A stretch of DNA of 64,000 bases, taken from the NCBI RefSeq assembly GCF_007049795.1, contig NZ_SCFY01000004.1, forward strand, positions 1 through 64,000, read 5' to 3'. The notes beneath the pieces are model-generated. The model saw nothing but the letters and a program-made list of their open reading frames with translations, ran no database searches and had not been told where the DNA came from. The DNA comes from Ectopseudomonas mendocina. Lineage in GTDB: Bacteria > Pseudomonadota > Gammaproteobacteria > Pseudomonadales > Pseudomonadaceae. Shown piece after piece: positions 18,257-26,184 of this stretch (position 1 is its first letter; each line of letters starts with the position of its first letter). The translations under genes and the position numbers were made by a program.

Positions 18257-19183
18257 ATGGATCTCGATCTGTTGACCAATATTTTCTACGCCATGGTGCG
18301 CACCGGCACACCGCTGCTATTGGTGGCCTTGGGCGAGGTGGCGTGCGAGAAGAGCGGCGTGCTCAACCTCGGCCAGGAAGGCATGATGCTGTTTGGCGCA
18401 GTGATCGGCTTCATCGTCGCCTTCAGCACCGGCAGCCTGTGGCTTGGCGTGTTGCTGGCCATCATCGCCGGCATGCTGCTGTCGCTGCTGTTCGCTGCCG
18501 TGGCGCTGGGCTTCAACGCCAACCAGGTGGCCACCGGCCTGGCCCTGACCATCTTCGGCGTCGGCCTGTCCACCTTCGTCGGCGCCGCCTGGGTCGGCAA
18601 GCCGCTGACCGGCTTCGAGCCCGTCGTTGTCCCGCTGCTGTCTGACATCCCGCTGATCGGACGCATGCTGTTCGCTCAGGACGTGCTGATCTACCTGTCC
18701 TTCGCCCTCTTCGCCCTAGTGGCCTGGGTGCTGCTGAAAAGCCGTGTCGGCCTGATCATCCAGGCCGTCGGCGAGAACCCGGACGCCGCCAGCGCCATGG
18801 GCCTGCCGGTGCTGCGCGTGCGTACCCTGGCGGTGCTGTTCGGCGGCGCCATGGCCGGCCTGGCGGGCGGTTACCTGTCGCTGGCCTACACGCCGATGTG
18901 GGCAGAAAATATGACCGCCGGCCGCGGCTGGATCGCCCTGGCGCTGGTGGTGTTCGCCAGTTGGCGCGTATTCCGTGTGCTGCTCGGCGCCTACCTGTTC
19001 GGCCTGGCCAGCATCCTCCACCTGGTGGCGCAGGGCATTGGCCTGTCGATCCCGTCGAACCTGCTGGCGATGCTGCCTTACGTCGCCACCATCGTGGTGC
19101 TGGTGCTGCTCTCGCGCGATGCGATCAAGACCCGGCTGTATGCGCCAGTGTCGCTGGGCCAGCCTTGGCAGCCGGGGCATTGA
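18257..19183 (+). CDS. ABC transporter permease, nucleoside/nucleobase type (second subunit)
   Basis: A 308-residue inner-membrane permease (YufQ-like). The N-terminal GTPLLLVALGEVACEKSGVL and NLGQEGMMLFGAVIGF correspond to the NIGAEGQ region of the partner, and FNANQVATGLALTIFG is the usual cytoplasmic-loop motif. The RBS AAAGGAAA (18245-18252) precedes the ATG. It is the last gene of the transporter operon before a REPIN and the RAYT gene. Confidence 0.92.
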   Translation: MDLDLLTNIFYAMVRTGTPLLLVALGEVACEKSGVLNLGQEGMMLFGAVIGFIVAFSTGSLWLGVLLAIIAGMLLSLLFAAVALGFNANQVATGLALTIFGVGLSTFVGAAWVGKPLTGFEPVVVPLLSDIPLIGRMLFAQDVLIYLSFALFALVAWVLLKSRVGLIIQAVGENPDAASAMGLPVLRVRTLAVLFGGAMAGLAGGYLSLAYTPMWAENMTAGRGWIALALVVFASWRVFRVLLGAYLFGLASILHLVAQGIGLSIPSNLLAMLPYVATIVVLVLLSRDAIKTRLYAPVSLGQPWQPGH

Positions 19184-19195
19184 TGCCCCCATAAA

Positions 19196-19257
19196 TCGCG
19201 GCTGAAGCCCCTCCTACAGGGTGTGCGTCGCTTGTGTAGGAGCGGCTTCAGCCGCGA
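19196..19257. repeat. REPIN (left of RAYT)
   Basis: Two REP copies in inverted orientation: tcgcggctgaagcccctcct (19196 on) and gtaggagcggcttcagccgc (19237 on), separated by about 18 bases. The unit lies just past the stop codon of the transposase gene. Confidence 0.88.
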
Positions 19258-19263
19258 TAAGCT

Positions 19264-19728
19264 CTACAGCCACACCGCATCCCATAGCGGGTAATCCGCT
19301 ACCCGTTTCACCAGGCCTGCCCGCACAGGATTGGCAATCACGTAACGCGCAACAGCTCGTAAATCCTCTTCCTGACGCACAGCCCGATCATGAAAGCCGG
19401 GCTGCCATAACGGGCCAACCCGAGACAAACGCTGATTGATCTGCCGTGAGCTGCGGCCTTTCACCTGGCGCATCAGCTCATTCAAGGTGGCGCTCTCCAG
19501 CTGCACTAGCCAATGAAGATGATCAGGCATCACCACCCATGCCAGCGAGTGCACTAGTCCGGTCTCATGAGCCTCGCGAAGCTCGGCGACCAATAGTCGC
19601 CCGAGAGAGAAATCCTGGAGAAGCGCTTCTCGGCCATACAGTACGGCCGTCAGTAAATAGATCCGACCAGTTTCGGAATAACGTCCACGGCGTAGTGCTC
19701 CTGCATGTGGTTTGTCTGAACGAAGCAT
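19264..19728 (-). CDS. REP-associated tyrosine transposase (RAYT, Y1_Tnp)
   Basis: A 154-residue Y1/HUH single-strand DNA transposase. The HUH motif is His70-Leu71-His72 in VMPDHLHWLV and the nucleophile is Tyr129 in VARYVIANPVRAGLV; the conserved WQPGFHDR lies at 109-116. RAYTs are domesticated IS200/IS605-like enzymes thought to move or maintain REP sequences. Here the gene is bracketed by two REPINs (19196-19257 and 19771-19832). ATG 19728 follows GGAGG on the minus strand. It appears complete. Confidence 0.95.
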   Translation of the reverse strand: MLRSDKPHAGALRRGRYSETGRIYLLTAVLYGREALLQDFSLGRLLVAELREAHETGLVHSLAWVVMPDHLHWLVQLESATLNELMRQVKGRSSRQINQRLSRVGPLWQPGFHDRAVRQEEDLRAVARYVIANPVRAGLVKRVADYPLWDAVWL

Positions 19729-19770
19729 TCCTTTGCCTCCTGATCGTGATTGGTTCTGTATAGCAGTTGA

Positions 19771-19832
19771 TCGCGGCTGAAGCCGCTCCTACAAAAACAC
19801 CGCGCGCCGTGTAGGAGCGGCTTCAGCCGCGA
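19771..19832. repeat. REPIN (right of RAYT)
   Basis: tcgcggctgaagccgctcct and gtaggagcggcttcagccgc in inverted orientation about 18 bases apart. It is a near-perfect counterpart of the left REPIN and lies upstream of the transposase start. Confidence 0.9.
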
Positions 19833-19840
19833 CAGGCTTG

Positions 19841-19869
19841 TTGCCCCTGACTCCAGAGTCAGCTATCTT
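19841..19869 (+). promoter_or_regulatory. Candidate promoter with operator palindrome in spacer
   Basis: TTGCCC (19841-19846), 17 bases, then TATCTT (19864-19869) forms a plausible sigma-70 promoter. The spacer is almost filled by the perfect palindrome CTGACTC CA GAGTCAG (19847-19862), a good position for a repressor or MerR-type operator. It would drive the deaminase gene at 19960. Confidence 0.45.
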
Positions 19870-19959
19870 CCGCGCACGTCATTTCCGACGCACCTGGATC
19901 AGCAGACAGGGTCAACACTGAGCTGGCTTACCTGACATCAACCTCAGAGGAGCCTGCTC

Positions 19960-21315
19960 ATGGCAGCTACCCGTATCTGGATCAAGAACCCCCTTGCCAT
20001 CTTCACCGCCAATGACCTGGACGCTTCCGGCGGCCTGGTGATCGAGGATGGCCGTATCGTCGAAGTGCTCAGCAAAGGCCAGCAACCTGCCGCGCCCTGC
20101 CAGCAAGTGTTCGACGCCCGCGAGCACGTGGTGCTGCCAGGCCTGATCAATACCCACCATCACTTCTACCAGACCCTCACCCGCGCCTGGGCGCCGGTGG
20201 TCAACCAGCCGCTATTCCCCTGGCTGAAGACGCTCTATCCGGTCTGGGCACGCCTCACTCCCGAGAAGCTCGCCCTGGCCAGCAAAGTGGCACTGGCCGA
20301 ACTGCTGCTGTCCGGCTGCAGCACCGCGGCCGATCACCATTACCTGTTCCCCGGCGGCCTGGAGAACGCCATCGACGTGCAGGTCGAGGCAGTACGCGAA
20401 CTGGGTATGCGCGCCATGCTCACCCGCGGTTCGATGAGCCTGGGCGAAGCTGACGGTGGCCTGCCGCCGCAGCAAACGGTGCAGCAGGGTGAGGTGATCC
20501 TGGCGGACAGCCAGCGCCTGATCGGCCAGTACCACGAGCGCGGCGAAGGCGCGCAGATCCAGATCGCCCTGGCGCCCTGCTCGCCCTTCTCGGTGACTCA
20601 GGAAATCATGCGCCAGAGCGCCGAACTGGCCGAGGAGCTGGACGTGCGCCTGCATACCCACCTGGCCGAAACCCTCGACGAGGAAGACTTCTGCCTGCAG
20701 CGCTTTGGCCTGCGCACCGTGGATTACCTGGACAGCGTCGGCTGGCTCGGCTCGCGCACCTGGCTGGCACATGGCATTCATTTCAACCCTGACGAGATCA
20801 CCCGTCTGGGCGCTGCCGGCACCGGCATCTGTCATTGCCCCAGCTCCAACATGCGCCTGGCTTCGGGCATCTGCCCCAGCGTCGAGCTGGAAGCCGCCGG
20901 TGCGCCGCTGGGCCTGGGCGTCGATGGCTCTGCCTCCAACGATGCCTCGAACATGATCCTCGAAGCGCGCCAGGCGCTGTACATCCAGCGCCTGCGCTAC
21001 GGCGCCGAGCAGATCACCCCGCAGCGCGTGCTTGGCTGGGCCAGCAAGGGCTCGGCGAAACTGCTGGGGCGCAGCGACATCGGTGAACTGGCTGTAGGCA
21101 AGCAGGCCGACCTGGCGCTGTTCAAGCTCAATGAGCTGCGCTTCTCCGGCAGTCACGATCCACTCTCCGCACTGCTGCTGTGCGGCGCCGACCGCGCCGA
21201 CCGGATGATGATCGGCGGCACCTGGCGCGTTATCGATGGGCAGATCGAAGGGCTCGATGTGGCGCAGCTGATCGCCGATCACCGCCAGGCGGCGCGTGAG
21301 CTGATCGCGGGCTGA
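19960..21315 (+). CDS. 8-oxoguanine deaminase-like amidohydrolase
   Basis: A 451-residue cytoplasmic metal-dependent hydrolase. Metal-binding elements of the amidohydrolase barrel are visible: HHHF after LPGLINT (~64-67), HLAETLDEEDF (~231), HCPSSN (~290) and VDGSASND (~324). The closest described enzyme I recall is P. aeruginosa PA0142, which deaminates 8-oxoguanine to urate; guanine or atrazine-type deaminases are the alternatives. The RBS AGAGGAG (19947-19953) is strong. Its neighbours are purine transport and adenine deamination genes, which supports a purine substrate. Confidence 0.85.
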   Translation: MAATRIWIKNPLAIFTANDLDASGGLVIEDGRIVEVLSKGQQPAAPCQQVFDAREHVVLPGLINTHHHFYQTLTRAWAPVVNQPLFPWLKTLYPVWARLTPEKLALASKVALAELLLSGCSTAADHHYLFPGGLENAIDVQVEAVRELGMRAMLTRGSMSLGEADGGLPPQQTVQQGEVILADSQRLIGQYHERGEGAQIQIALAPCSPFSVTQEIMRQSAELAEELDVRLHTHLAETLDEEDFCLQRFGLRTVDYLDSVGWLGSRTWLAHGIHFNPDEITRLGAAGTGICHCPSSNMRLASGICPSVELEAAGAPLGLGVDGSASNDASNMILEARQALYIQRLRYGAEQITPQRVLGWASKGSAKLLGRSDIGELAVGKQADLALFKLNELRFSGSHDPLSALLLCGADRADRMMIGGTWRVIDGQIEGLDVAQLIADHRQAARELIAG

Positions 21316-21556
21316 TATCGATTGCGATGCCCCAGCAGGCCGAAATTCGCGGCGGGGCGCCGCTCCTACAAAACCGCAGGCCTCGACATGACGTGTGCTA
21401 TCAGTTGCCTGACTCAATTGTAGGAGCCCCGCCTCGGGGCGAAGCACTGCCTGTGACGCACCACAACACGGCACCTCACAACACCGCGCACCAATCCAGC
21501 TCCAGCATCGAGCCAGGCAAGCAGCCAGAACGGCAGCAGTACGCCTATCTGTCCTG
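21316..21556. other. Spacer with inverted REP-like pair
   Basis: REP-like copies face each other at 21346-21371 (attcgcggcggggcgccgct) and 21419-21444 (gtaggagccccgcctcgggg). The remainder leads into the sigma-54-like element. No gene is seen. Confidence 0.55.
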
Positions 21557-21557
21557 T

Positions 21558-21573
21558 TGGTCAGCTTTTTGCA
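21558..21573 (+). promoter_or_regulatory. Candidate sigma-54 promoter for binding-protein gene
   Basis: TGGTCAGCTTTTTGCA has the invariant GG (21559-21560) and GC (21571-21572) exactly ten bases apart, and ends TTGCA as in the RpoN consensus; only the C after TGG is changed. Transcription would start near 21584, 48 bases before the ATG. Confidence 0.6.
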
Positions 21574-21631
21574 GTCATGGGATCAGCCAACCAACAGCTA
21601 TCCCAAACACAAGACTGGAGTTCCACCGATC

Positions 21632-22714
21632 ATGTTCGAGAAGAGCAAGAAACCGCTGCTGCGCACCCTCGTCGCCGCCCTGGGCTTGGGCGCCATGCTC
21701 AGCGCCTCCGCCGCCGATCCCTTGAAAGTCGGCTTCGTCTACATCGGCCCCATCGGCGACCACGGCTGGACTTACCAGCACGAACAAGGCCGGCAAATGC
21801 TGATCAAGGAAATGGGCGACAAGGTCACCACCAGCTTCGTCGAGAACGTGCCGGAAGGTGCCGACGCCGAGCGGGTGATCCGCAACATGGCCAACGGCGG
21901 TTTCGACCTGATCTTCACCACCTCCTTCGGCTACATGAACCCGACCATCAAGGTGGCCAAGCAATTCCCCAAGGTGACCTTCGAGCACGCCACCGGCTAC
22001 AAGCAGGACAAGAACGTCGGCACCTACCTGTCGCGCTCCTATGAGGGTCGCTACGTTGGCGGCTTCCTCGCGGCGAAGATGACCAAGACCAAGAAAGTCG
22101 GCTACATCGCCTCCTTCCCGATCCCCGAGGTGATCCGCGACATCAACGCCATCCAGCTGGCGCTGGACAAGTACAACCCGGGCACCGAGATCAAGGTGGT
22201 GTGGGTGAACACCTGGTTCGATCCGGGCAAGGAATCCGACGCTGCCAACGCGTTGATCGATCAGGGTGTGGACGTGATGTTCCAGCACACCGACAGCCCG
22301 GCACCGATCCAGACCGCCGAGCGCCGTGGCATCTACTCCGTCGGCTACGCCTCGGACATGGCCCACTTCGGGCCCAAGGCCGTGCTCACCTCCATCGTCA
22401 ACGACTGGGGCCCGCATTACGTCAAATCCACCCAAGCAGTGATCGACGGCACCTGGCAGCCGCAGGACTTCTGGGGTGGCCTGGCCGAGGACACCATCGA
22501 ACTGCCGATCAGCGACCTGGTGCCGGCTGACGTGAAGAGCGAAGCCGAGCAGATCATCGCCGACATTCGCAGCGGCGCGTTCCACCCCTTCACCGGCCCG
22601 ATCAAGGACCAAAGTGGCGCGGTACGCATCGCCGAGGGCGTGAGCGCGACCAACGCCGAGCTGGCCTCGATGAACTACTACGTGGAAAACGTGAAGGCCG
22701 AAATACCGAAGTAA
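21632..22714 (+). CDS. BMP-family periplasmic substrate-binding protein
   Basis: A 360-residue nucleoside/nucleobase-binding protein of the Bmp/Med family. The signal peptide MFEKSKKPLLRTLVAALGLG ... SASA is probably cut before ADPLKVGF. There is no lipobox Cys, so it is predicted soluble in the periplasm, unlike the lipoprotein members of Gram-positives. Family motifs include VGFVYIGPIGDHGWTYQH and FDLIFTTSFGYMNP. ATG 21632 gives the signal peptide; ATG 21557 overlaps the promoter. It presumably feeds the ABC transporter at 15495-19183, from which it is separated by the RAYT and the deaminase. Confidence 0.92.
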   Translation: MFEKSKKPLLRTLVAALGLGAMLSASAADPLKVGFVYIGPIGDHGWTYQHEQGRQMLIKEMGDKVTTSFVENVPEGADAERVIRNMANGGFDLIFTTSFGYMNPTIKVAKQFPKVTFEHATGYKQDKNVGTYLSRSYEGRYVGGFLAAKMTKTKKVGYIASFPIPEVIRDINAIQLALDKYNPGTEIKVVWVNTWFDPGKESDAANALIDQGVDVMFQHTDSPAPIQTAERRGIYSVGYASDMAHFGPKAVLTSIVNDWGPHYVKSTQAVIDGTWQPQDFWGGLAEDTIELPISDLVPADVKSEAEQIIADIRSGAFHPFTGPIKDQSGAVRIAEGVSATNAELASMNYYVENVKAEIPK

Positions 22715-22735
22715 TTGGCTGGCGGGTTGCACCCG

Positions 22736-22791
22736 CCCTACGGACTGAAGCCGCTCCCACACCTGTAGGAGCTGCTTCAGCCGCGATAATT
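22736..22791. repeat. REP pair
   Basis: gactgaagccgctcccacac followed by the inverted tgtaggagctgcttcagccg: a REPIN-like unit after the binding-protein gene. Confidence 0.75.
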
Positions 22792-22914
22792 TGGAAATCA
22801 CCGATGCCGTCCCTGCTTATCTCAGCAGAACCGCATCACCGTGGCGCCGGCCTTTGGTGCCACGCATCGCTGCCCTGGGTACGAGAAGACTCGCAGCAAC
22901 ATCCCGGAGCTTTT

Positions 22915-23880
22915 ATGAACAGCCTGCCCATCATCGACATCGCCCCGCTCTACGCCGACGACGCTTCGGCCTGGCCTGCCGTCGCCGAGCAGATCGACCG
23001 CGCCTGCCGCGACTGGGGCTTCTTCTACATCGTCGGTCACCCTATCGGCGCCGAGCGCATCGACGCCCTGCTCAGTGCGGCGAAGACCTTCTTCGCACTG
23101 CCCGCCGAAGAGAAACTCAGGATCGATATCACCCAGACCGCCCACCATCGTGGCTACGGCGCCATCGCCACCGAGCAGCTCGACCCGAGCAAGCCGAGCG
23201 ACCTCAAGGAAACCTTCGACATGGGTTTTCACATGCCCGCCGATCACCCCGAGGTGCTGGCCGGCAAACCCTTGCGCGGGCCGAACCGTCACCCGGATAT
23301 GCCAGGCTGGGCTGTGCTGATGGAACAGCATTACGCCGACATGCAGGACCTGGCCAAGACCCTGCTGCGCGCCATGGCCATGGCGCTGGAGATCGAGCAC
23401 GACTTCTTCGACGCACGCTTCCATGAGCCGATCAGCGTGCTGCGCATGATCCATTACCCGCCGCGCCACACCGCCACCAGCAGTGATCAGCAAGGCGCTG
23501 GCGCACACACCGATTACGGCTGCATCACCCTGCTCTATCAGGACGATGCCGGCGGCCTGCAGGTGCGTGCACGCGATGGCGAGTGGATCGACGCGCCGCC
23601 GATTGCCGGCAGCTTCGTGGTCAACATCGGCGACATGATGGCGCGCTGGAGCAACGACCGTTACACCTCGACGCCGCATCGCGTGATCAGCCCGCAGGGG
23701 GTGGATCGCTACTCCATGCCGTTCTTCGCCGAACCGCATCCAGACACACTGATCGACTGCCTGCCGAACTGCTCCAGCGCGGATGACCCGGCCAAGTACA
23801 CACCGGTGACCAGCGCCGAGTACCTGCTGTCGCGCTTCGCCGATACCTATGCCTATCGGCGTGAGGAGATGCAGGGCTGA
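22915..23880 (+). CDS. 2-oxoglutarate/Fe(II)-dependent dioxygenase
   Basis: A 321-residue member of the isopenicillin-N-synthase-like family. The N-terminal DIOX_N domain (LPIIDIAPLY ... WGFFYIVGH) precedes the double-stranded beta-helix with the iron ligands H-x-D in GAHTDYGCITLL (~200-202) and the distal His in TPHRVI (~256), and RYSMPFF, whose Arg and Ser bind 2-oxoglutarate. I recall PA0147 next to the adenine deaminase PA0148 in P. aeruginosa. The substrate is unknown. The location between a purine-binding protein and adenine deaminase suggests a purine or purine derivative. ATG 22915 follows CGGAGC. Confidence 0.88.
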   Translation: MNSLPIIDIAPLYADDASAWPAVAEQIDRACRDWGFFYIVGHPIGAERIDALLSAAKTFFALPAEEKLRIDITQTAHHRGYGAIATEQLDPSKPSDLKETFDMGFHMPADHPEVLAGKPLRGPNRHPDMPGWAVLMEQHYADMQDLAKTLLRAMAMALEIEHDFFDARFHEPISVLRMIHYPPRHTATSSDQQGAGAHTDYGCITLLYQDDAGGLQVRARDGEWIDAPPIAGSFVVNIGDMMARWSNDRYTSTPHRVISPQGVDRYSMPFFAEPHPDTLIDCLPNCSSADDPAKYTPVTSAEYLLSRFADTYAYRREEMQG

Positions 23881-23896
23881 AGCCGCCGTCGCCGCC

Positions 23897-23950
23897 AACT
23901 GTAGGAGTGGCTTCAGTCGCGAAATTCGCGGATGAATCCGCTCCTACAGG
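23897..23950. repeat. REP pair
   Basis: ctgtaggagtggcttcagtc and the inverted ttcgcggatgaatccgctcc form a diverged REPIN just after the dioxygenase stop. Confidence 0.7.
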
Positions 23951-24010
23951 AGACTCAAGACACGACCGGCATAATGATGGCTCCCGCGCCCCGAGTGGGA
24001 GAACAGCCGC

Positions 24011-24089
24011 GGGTGGATGACACTTTTTTCATCCACCGTTTCAACATCGGAGCCTGCACATCGGTGGACATGAAAAGCGATGTCCACCC
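24011..24089. repeat. Inverted repeat, GGGTGGATG family
   Basis: Arms GGGTGGATGACAC...CATCCACCG (24011-24038) and CGGTGGACATG...GTCCACCC (24062-24089). It is the same family as 7544-7620 and lies in the spacer before the adenine deaminase gene. Confidence 0.7.
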
Positions 24090-24159
24090 TAAGCAGCCGG
24101 CCATGCGGCGCAGCACGATCCTGTCCCAAGGGTTAAACTTTGCCGTTACCCAAGCCTGA

Positions 24160-25122
<963 letters not shown>

Positions 25123-25128
25123 GCAAGG

Positions 25129-25195
25129 CTCATCGCGGCTAAAGCCCTCCCACGGAGCGCGAGTACTGTGGGAGGGGCTTCAGCCGCGACTGTAG
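25129..25195. repeat. REPIN between convergent genes
   Basis: catcgcggctaaagccctcc and the inverted gtgggaggggcttcagccgc sit between the convergent adenine deaminase and cytochrome b561 genes, where they may serve as a bidirectional terminator. Confidence 0.8.
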
Positions 25196-25197
25196 TA

Positions 25198-25734
25198 TCA
25201 GTGTTCCGAGAGCTTGCGCCGCTTGCCAGTCACCATCGACAACGGCAGGTTCTCGCGCAGCCGATAGCTCTCGAACAAGGCGGCGGCGATATGCAGACCG
25301 ACCAACGCCATCAGGCCGTTGGCACAGAATTCGTGGATTTCCAGCGGCAGATCCGCGCCCCAGAAATAATCGACCTCCTCCATCAGAAAGCCGGTCACAC
25401 CCAGGCCGAGCATCAACCCCATCATCAGGATCATCACTAGGGCACCCAACGGCGAATGACCCATGCGGTGATACGGCTGCCCGGAAATCAAGACGCGCAG
25501 GTGCTCGCTCAAACGCGCACGGCAGGGCCAGAAATCCGCCCAGCGCGCCGCCGGCGTACCGACGAAACCCCACACCAGGCGGATCGCCAGCCAGGCCACC
25601 GCGTAGTAGCCGAACCAGCGATGCCAGTCCTCGCCTTCTTCAGTGAAGAAGTAGTTGGCCAGGAAAGCGCCGGCCAGGGACCAGTGGAACACACGCACCA
25701 CTGGATCCCACAAGCGCACGGTCGAGGTGCTCAT
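25198..25734 (-). CDS. Cytochrome b561-family membrane protein
   Basis: 178 residues with four hydrophobic segments (FHWSLAGAFLANYFF, YYAVAWLAIRLVWGFVG, LGALVMILMMGLMLGLGVTG, ALVGLHIAAALFE) and the histidines expected to bind two b haems (His17, a His near 38, and His in IHEF and GLHIAA). Such proteins carry electrons from the quinone pool. The start overlaps the stop of the upstream PepSY gene (ATGA), so the pair is a coupled two-gene operon, a common pairing of PepSY protein and diheme cytochrome b. Confidence 0.88.
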   Translation of the reverse strand: MSTSTVRLWDPVVRVFHWSLAGAFLANYFFTEEGEDWHRWFGYYAVAWLAIRLVWGFVGTPAARWADFWPCRARLSEHLRVLISGQPYHRMGHSPLGALVMILMMGLMLGLGVTGFLMEEVDYFWGADLPLEIHEFCANGLMALVGLHIAAALFESYRLRENLPLSMVTGKRRKLSEH

Positions 25735-26000
25735 CAGCCTTCCACGTTGCTCTTGACCGGCTTGCCGCTGACCGGATCGAAGTAGACCTCGACCTTCTTG
25801 CCATCCTTGTCATGGCCGTAGATCTCGTAGCAGTTGCCACCAGTGACCTTGAACTTCTTGATCTCGTAGCCCTGGGCTTTCAGGTCAGCCTGGAACTTGT
25901 CCTGATCCTGCCACTGGGCCTTGTCGGCGGTGGTGCATTCGGTGGCAGCGAAGGTCAGCGGGCTGGCCAGGGCCAGAGACAGCAGAAGCAGTTTGCGCAT
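25734..26000 (-). CDS. Small periplasmic PepSY-domain protein
   Basis: 88 residues. The signal peptide MRKLLLLSLALASPLTFA is followed by one PepSY domain (KFQADLKAQGYEIKKFKV ... YEIYGHDKDGKKVEVYFDP ... SGKPV). Two cysteines could form a disulphide. Its stop overlaps the start of the cytochrome b561 gene. A role as accessory or regulator of that cytochrome is inferred from the pairing alone. Confidence 0.88.
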   Translation of the reverse strand: MRKLLLLSLALASPLTFAATECTTADKAQWQDQDKFQADLKAQGYEIKKFKVTGGNCYEIYGHDKDGKKVEVYFDPVSGKPVKSNVEG

Positions 26001-26087
26001 GGTGAAGTCCTCTCGGATGCAGGGGGAAGTTGTGTCTGCGGGGACTACTTTCGCGCCGCAACCTTAAGGCCGTATTAGCACGCGAAA

Positions 26088-26180
26088 AATCGTAGCCCGG
26101 AGGCAATCCGGCAAGGTCGGCAGAGGTCCCCTCTCCCCAGCCCCTCTCCCATGAATGGGAGAGGGGAGCAACAGCACTGA
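26088..26180. repeat. Dispersed repeat and terminator-like inverted repeat
   Basis: cgtagcccggaggcaatccg (26091 on) is a copy of a repeat also seen at about 44478. CCCCTCTCCCATGAATGGGA with gaggggag around 26144-26168 forms a strong stem downstream of oprC on the minus strand and upstream of nothing on the plus strand. It probably ends the oprC transcript. Confidence 0.5.
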
Positions 26181-26184
26181 GGCG

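Noticed and set aside
22804..22914. N-terminal extension of the dioxygenase from the ATG at 22804
   Set aside because: The ATG at 22915 has a ribosome binding site and begins at the conserved LPIIDI start; the extension is unlike the family.
24129..24144. Possible sigma-54 element AGGG-N9-TTGC before the adenine deaminase gene
   Set aside because: The GG-GC spacing is right but the -24 box lacks the T and C of TGGC, so it is too weak to list as a promoter without data.
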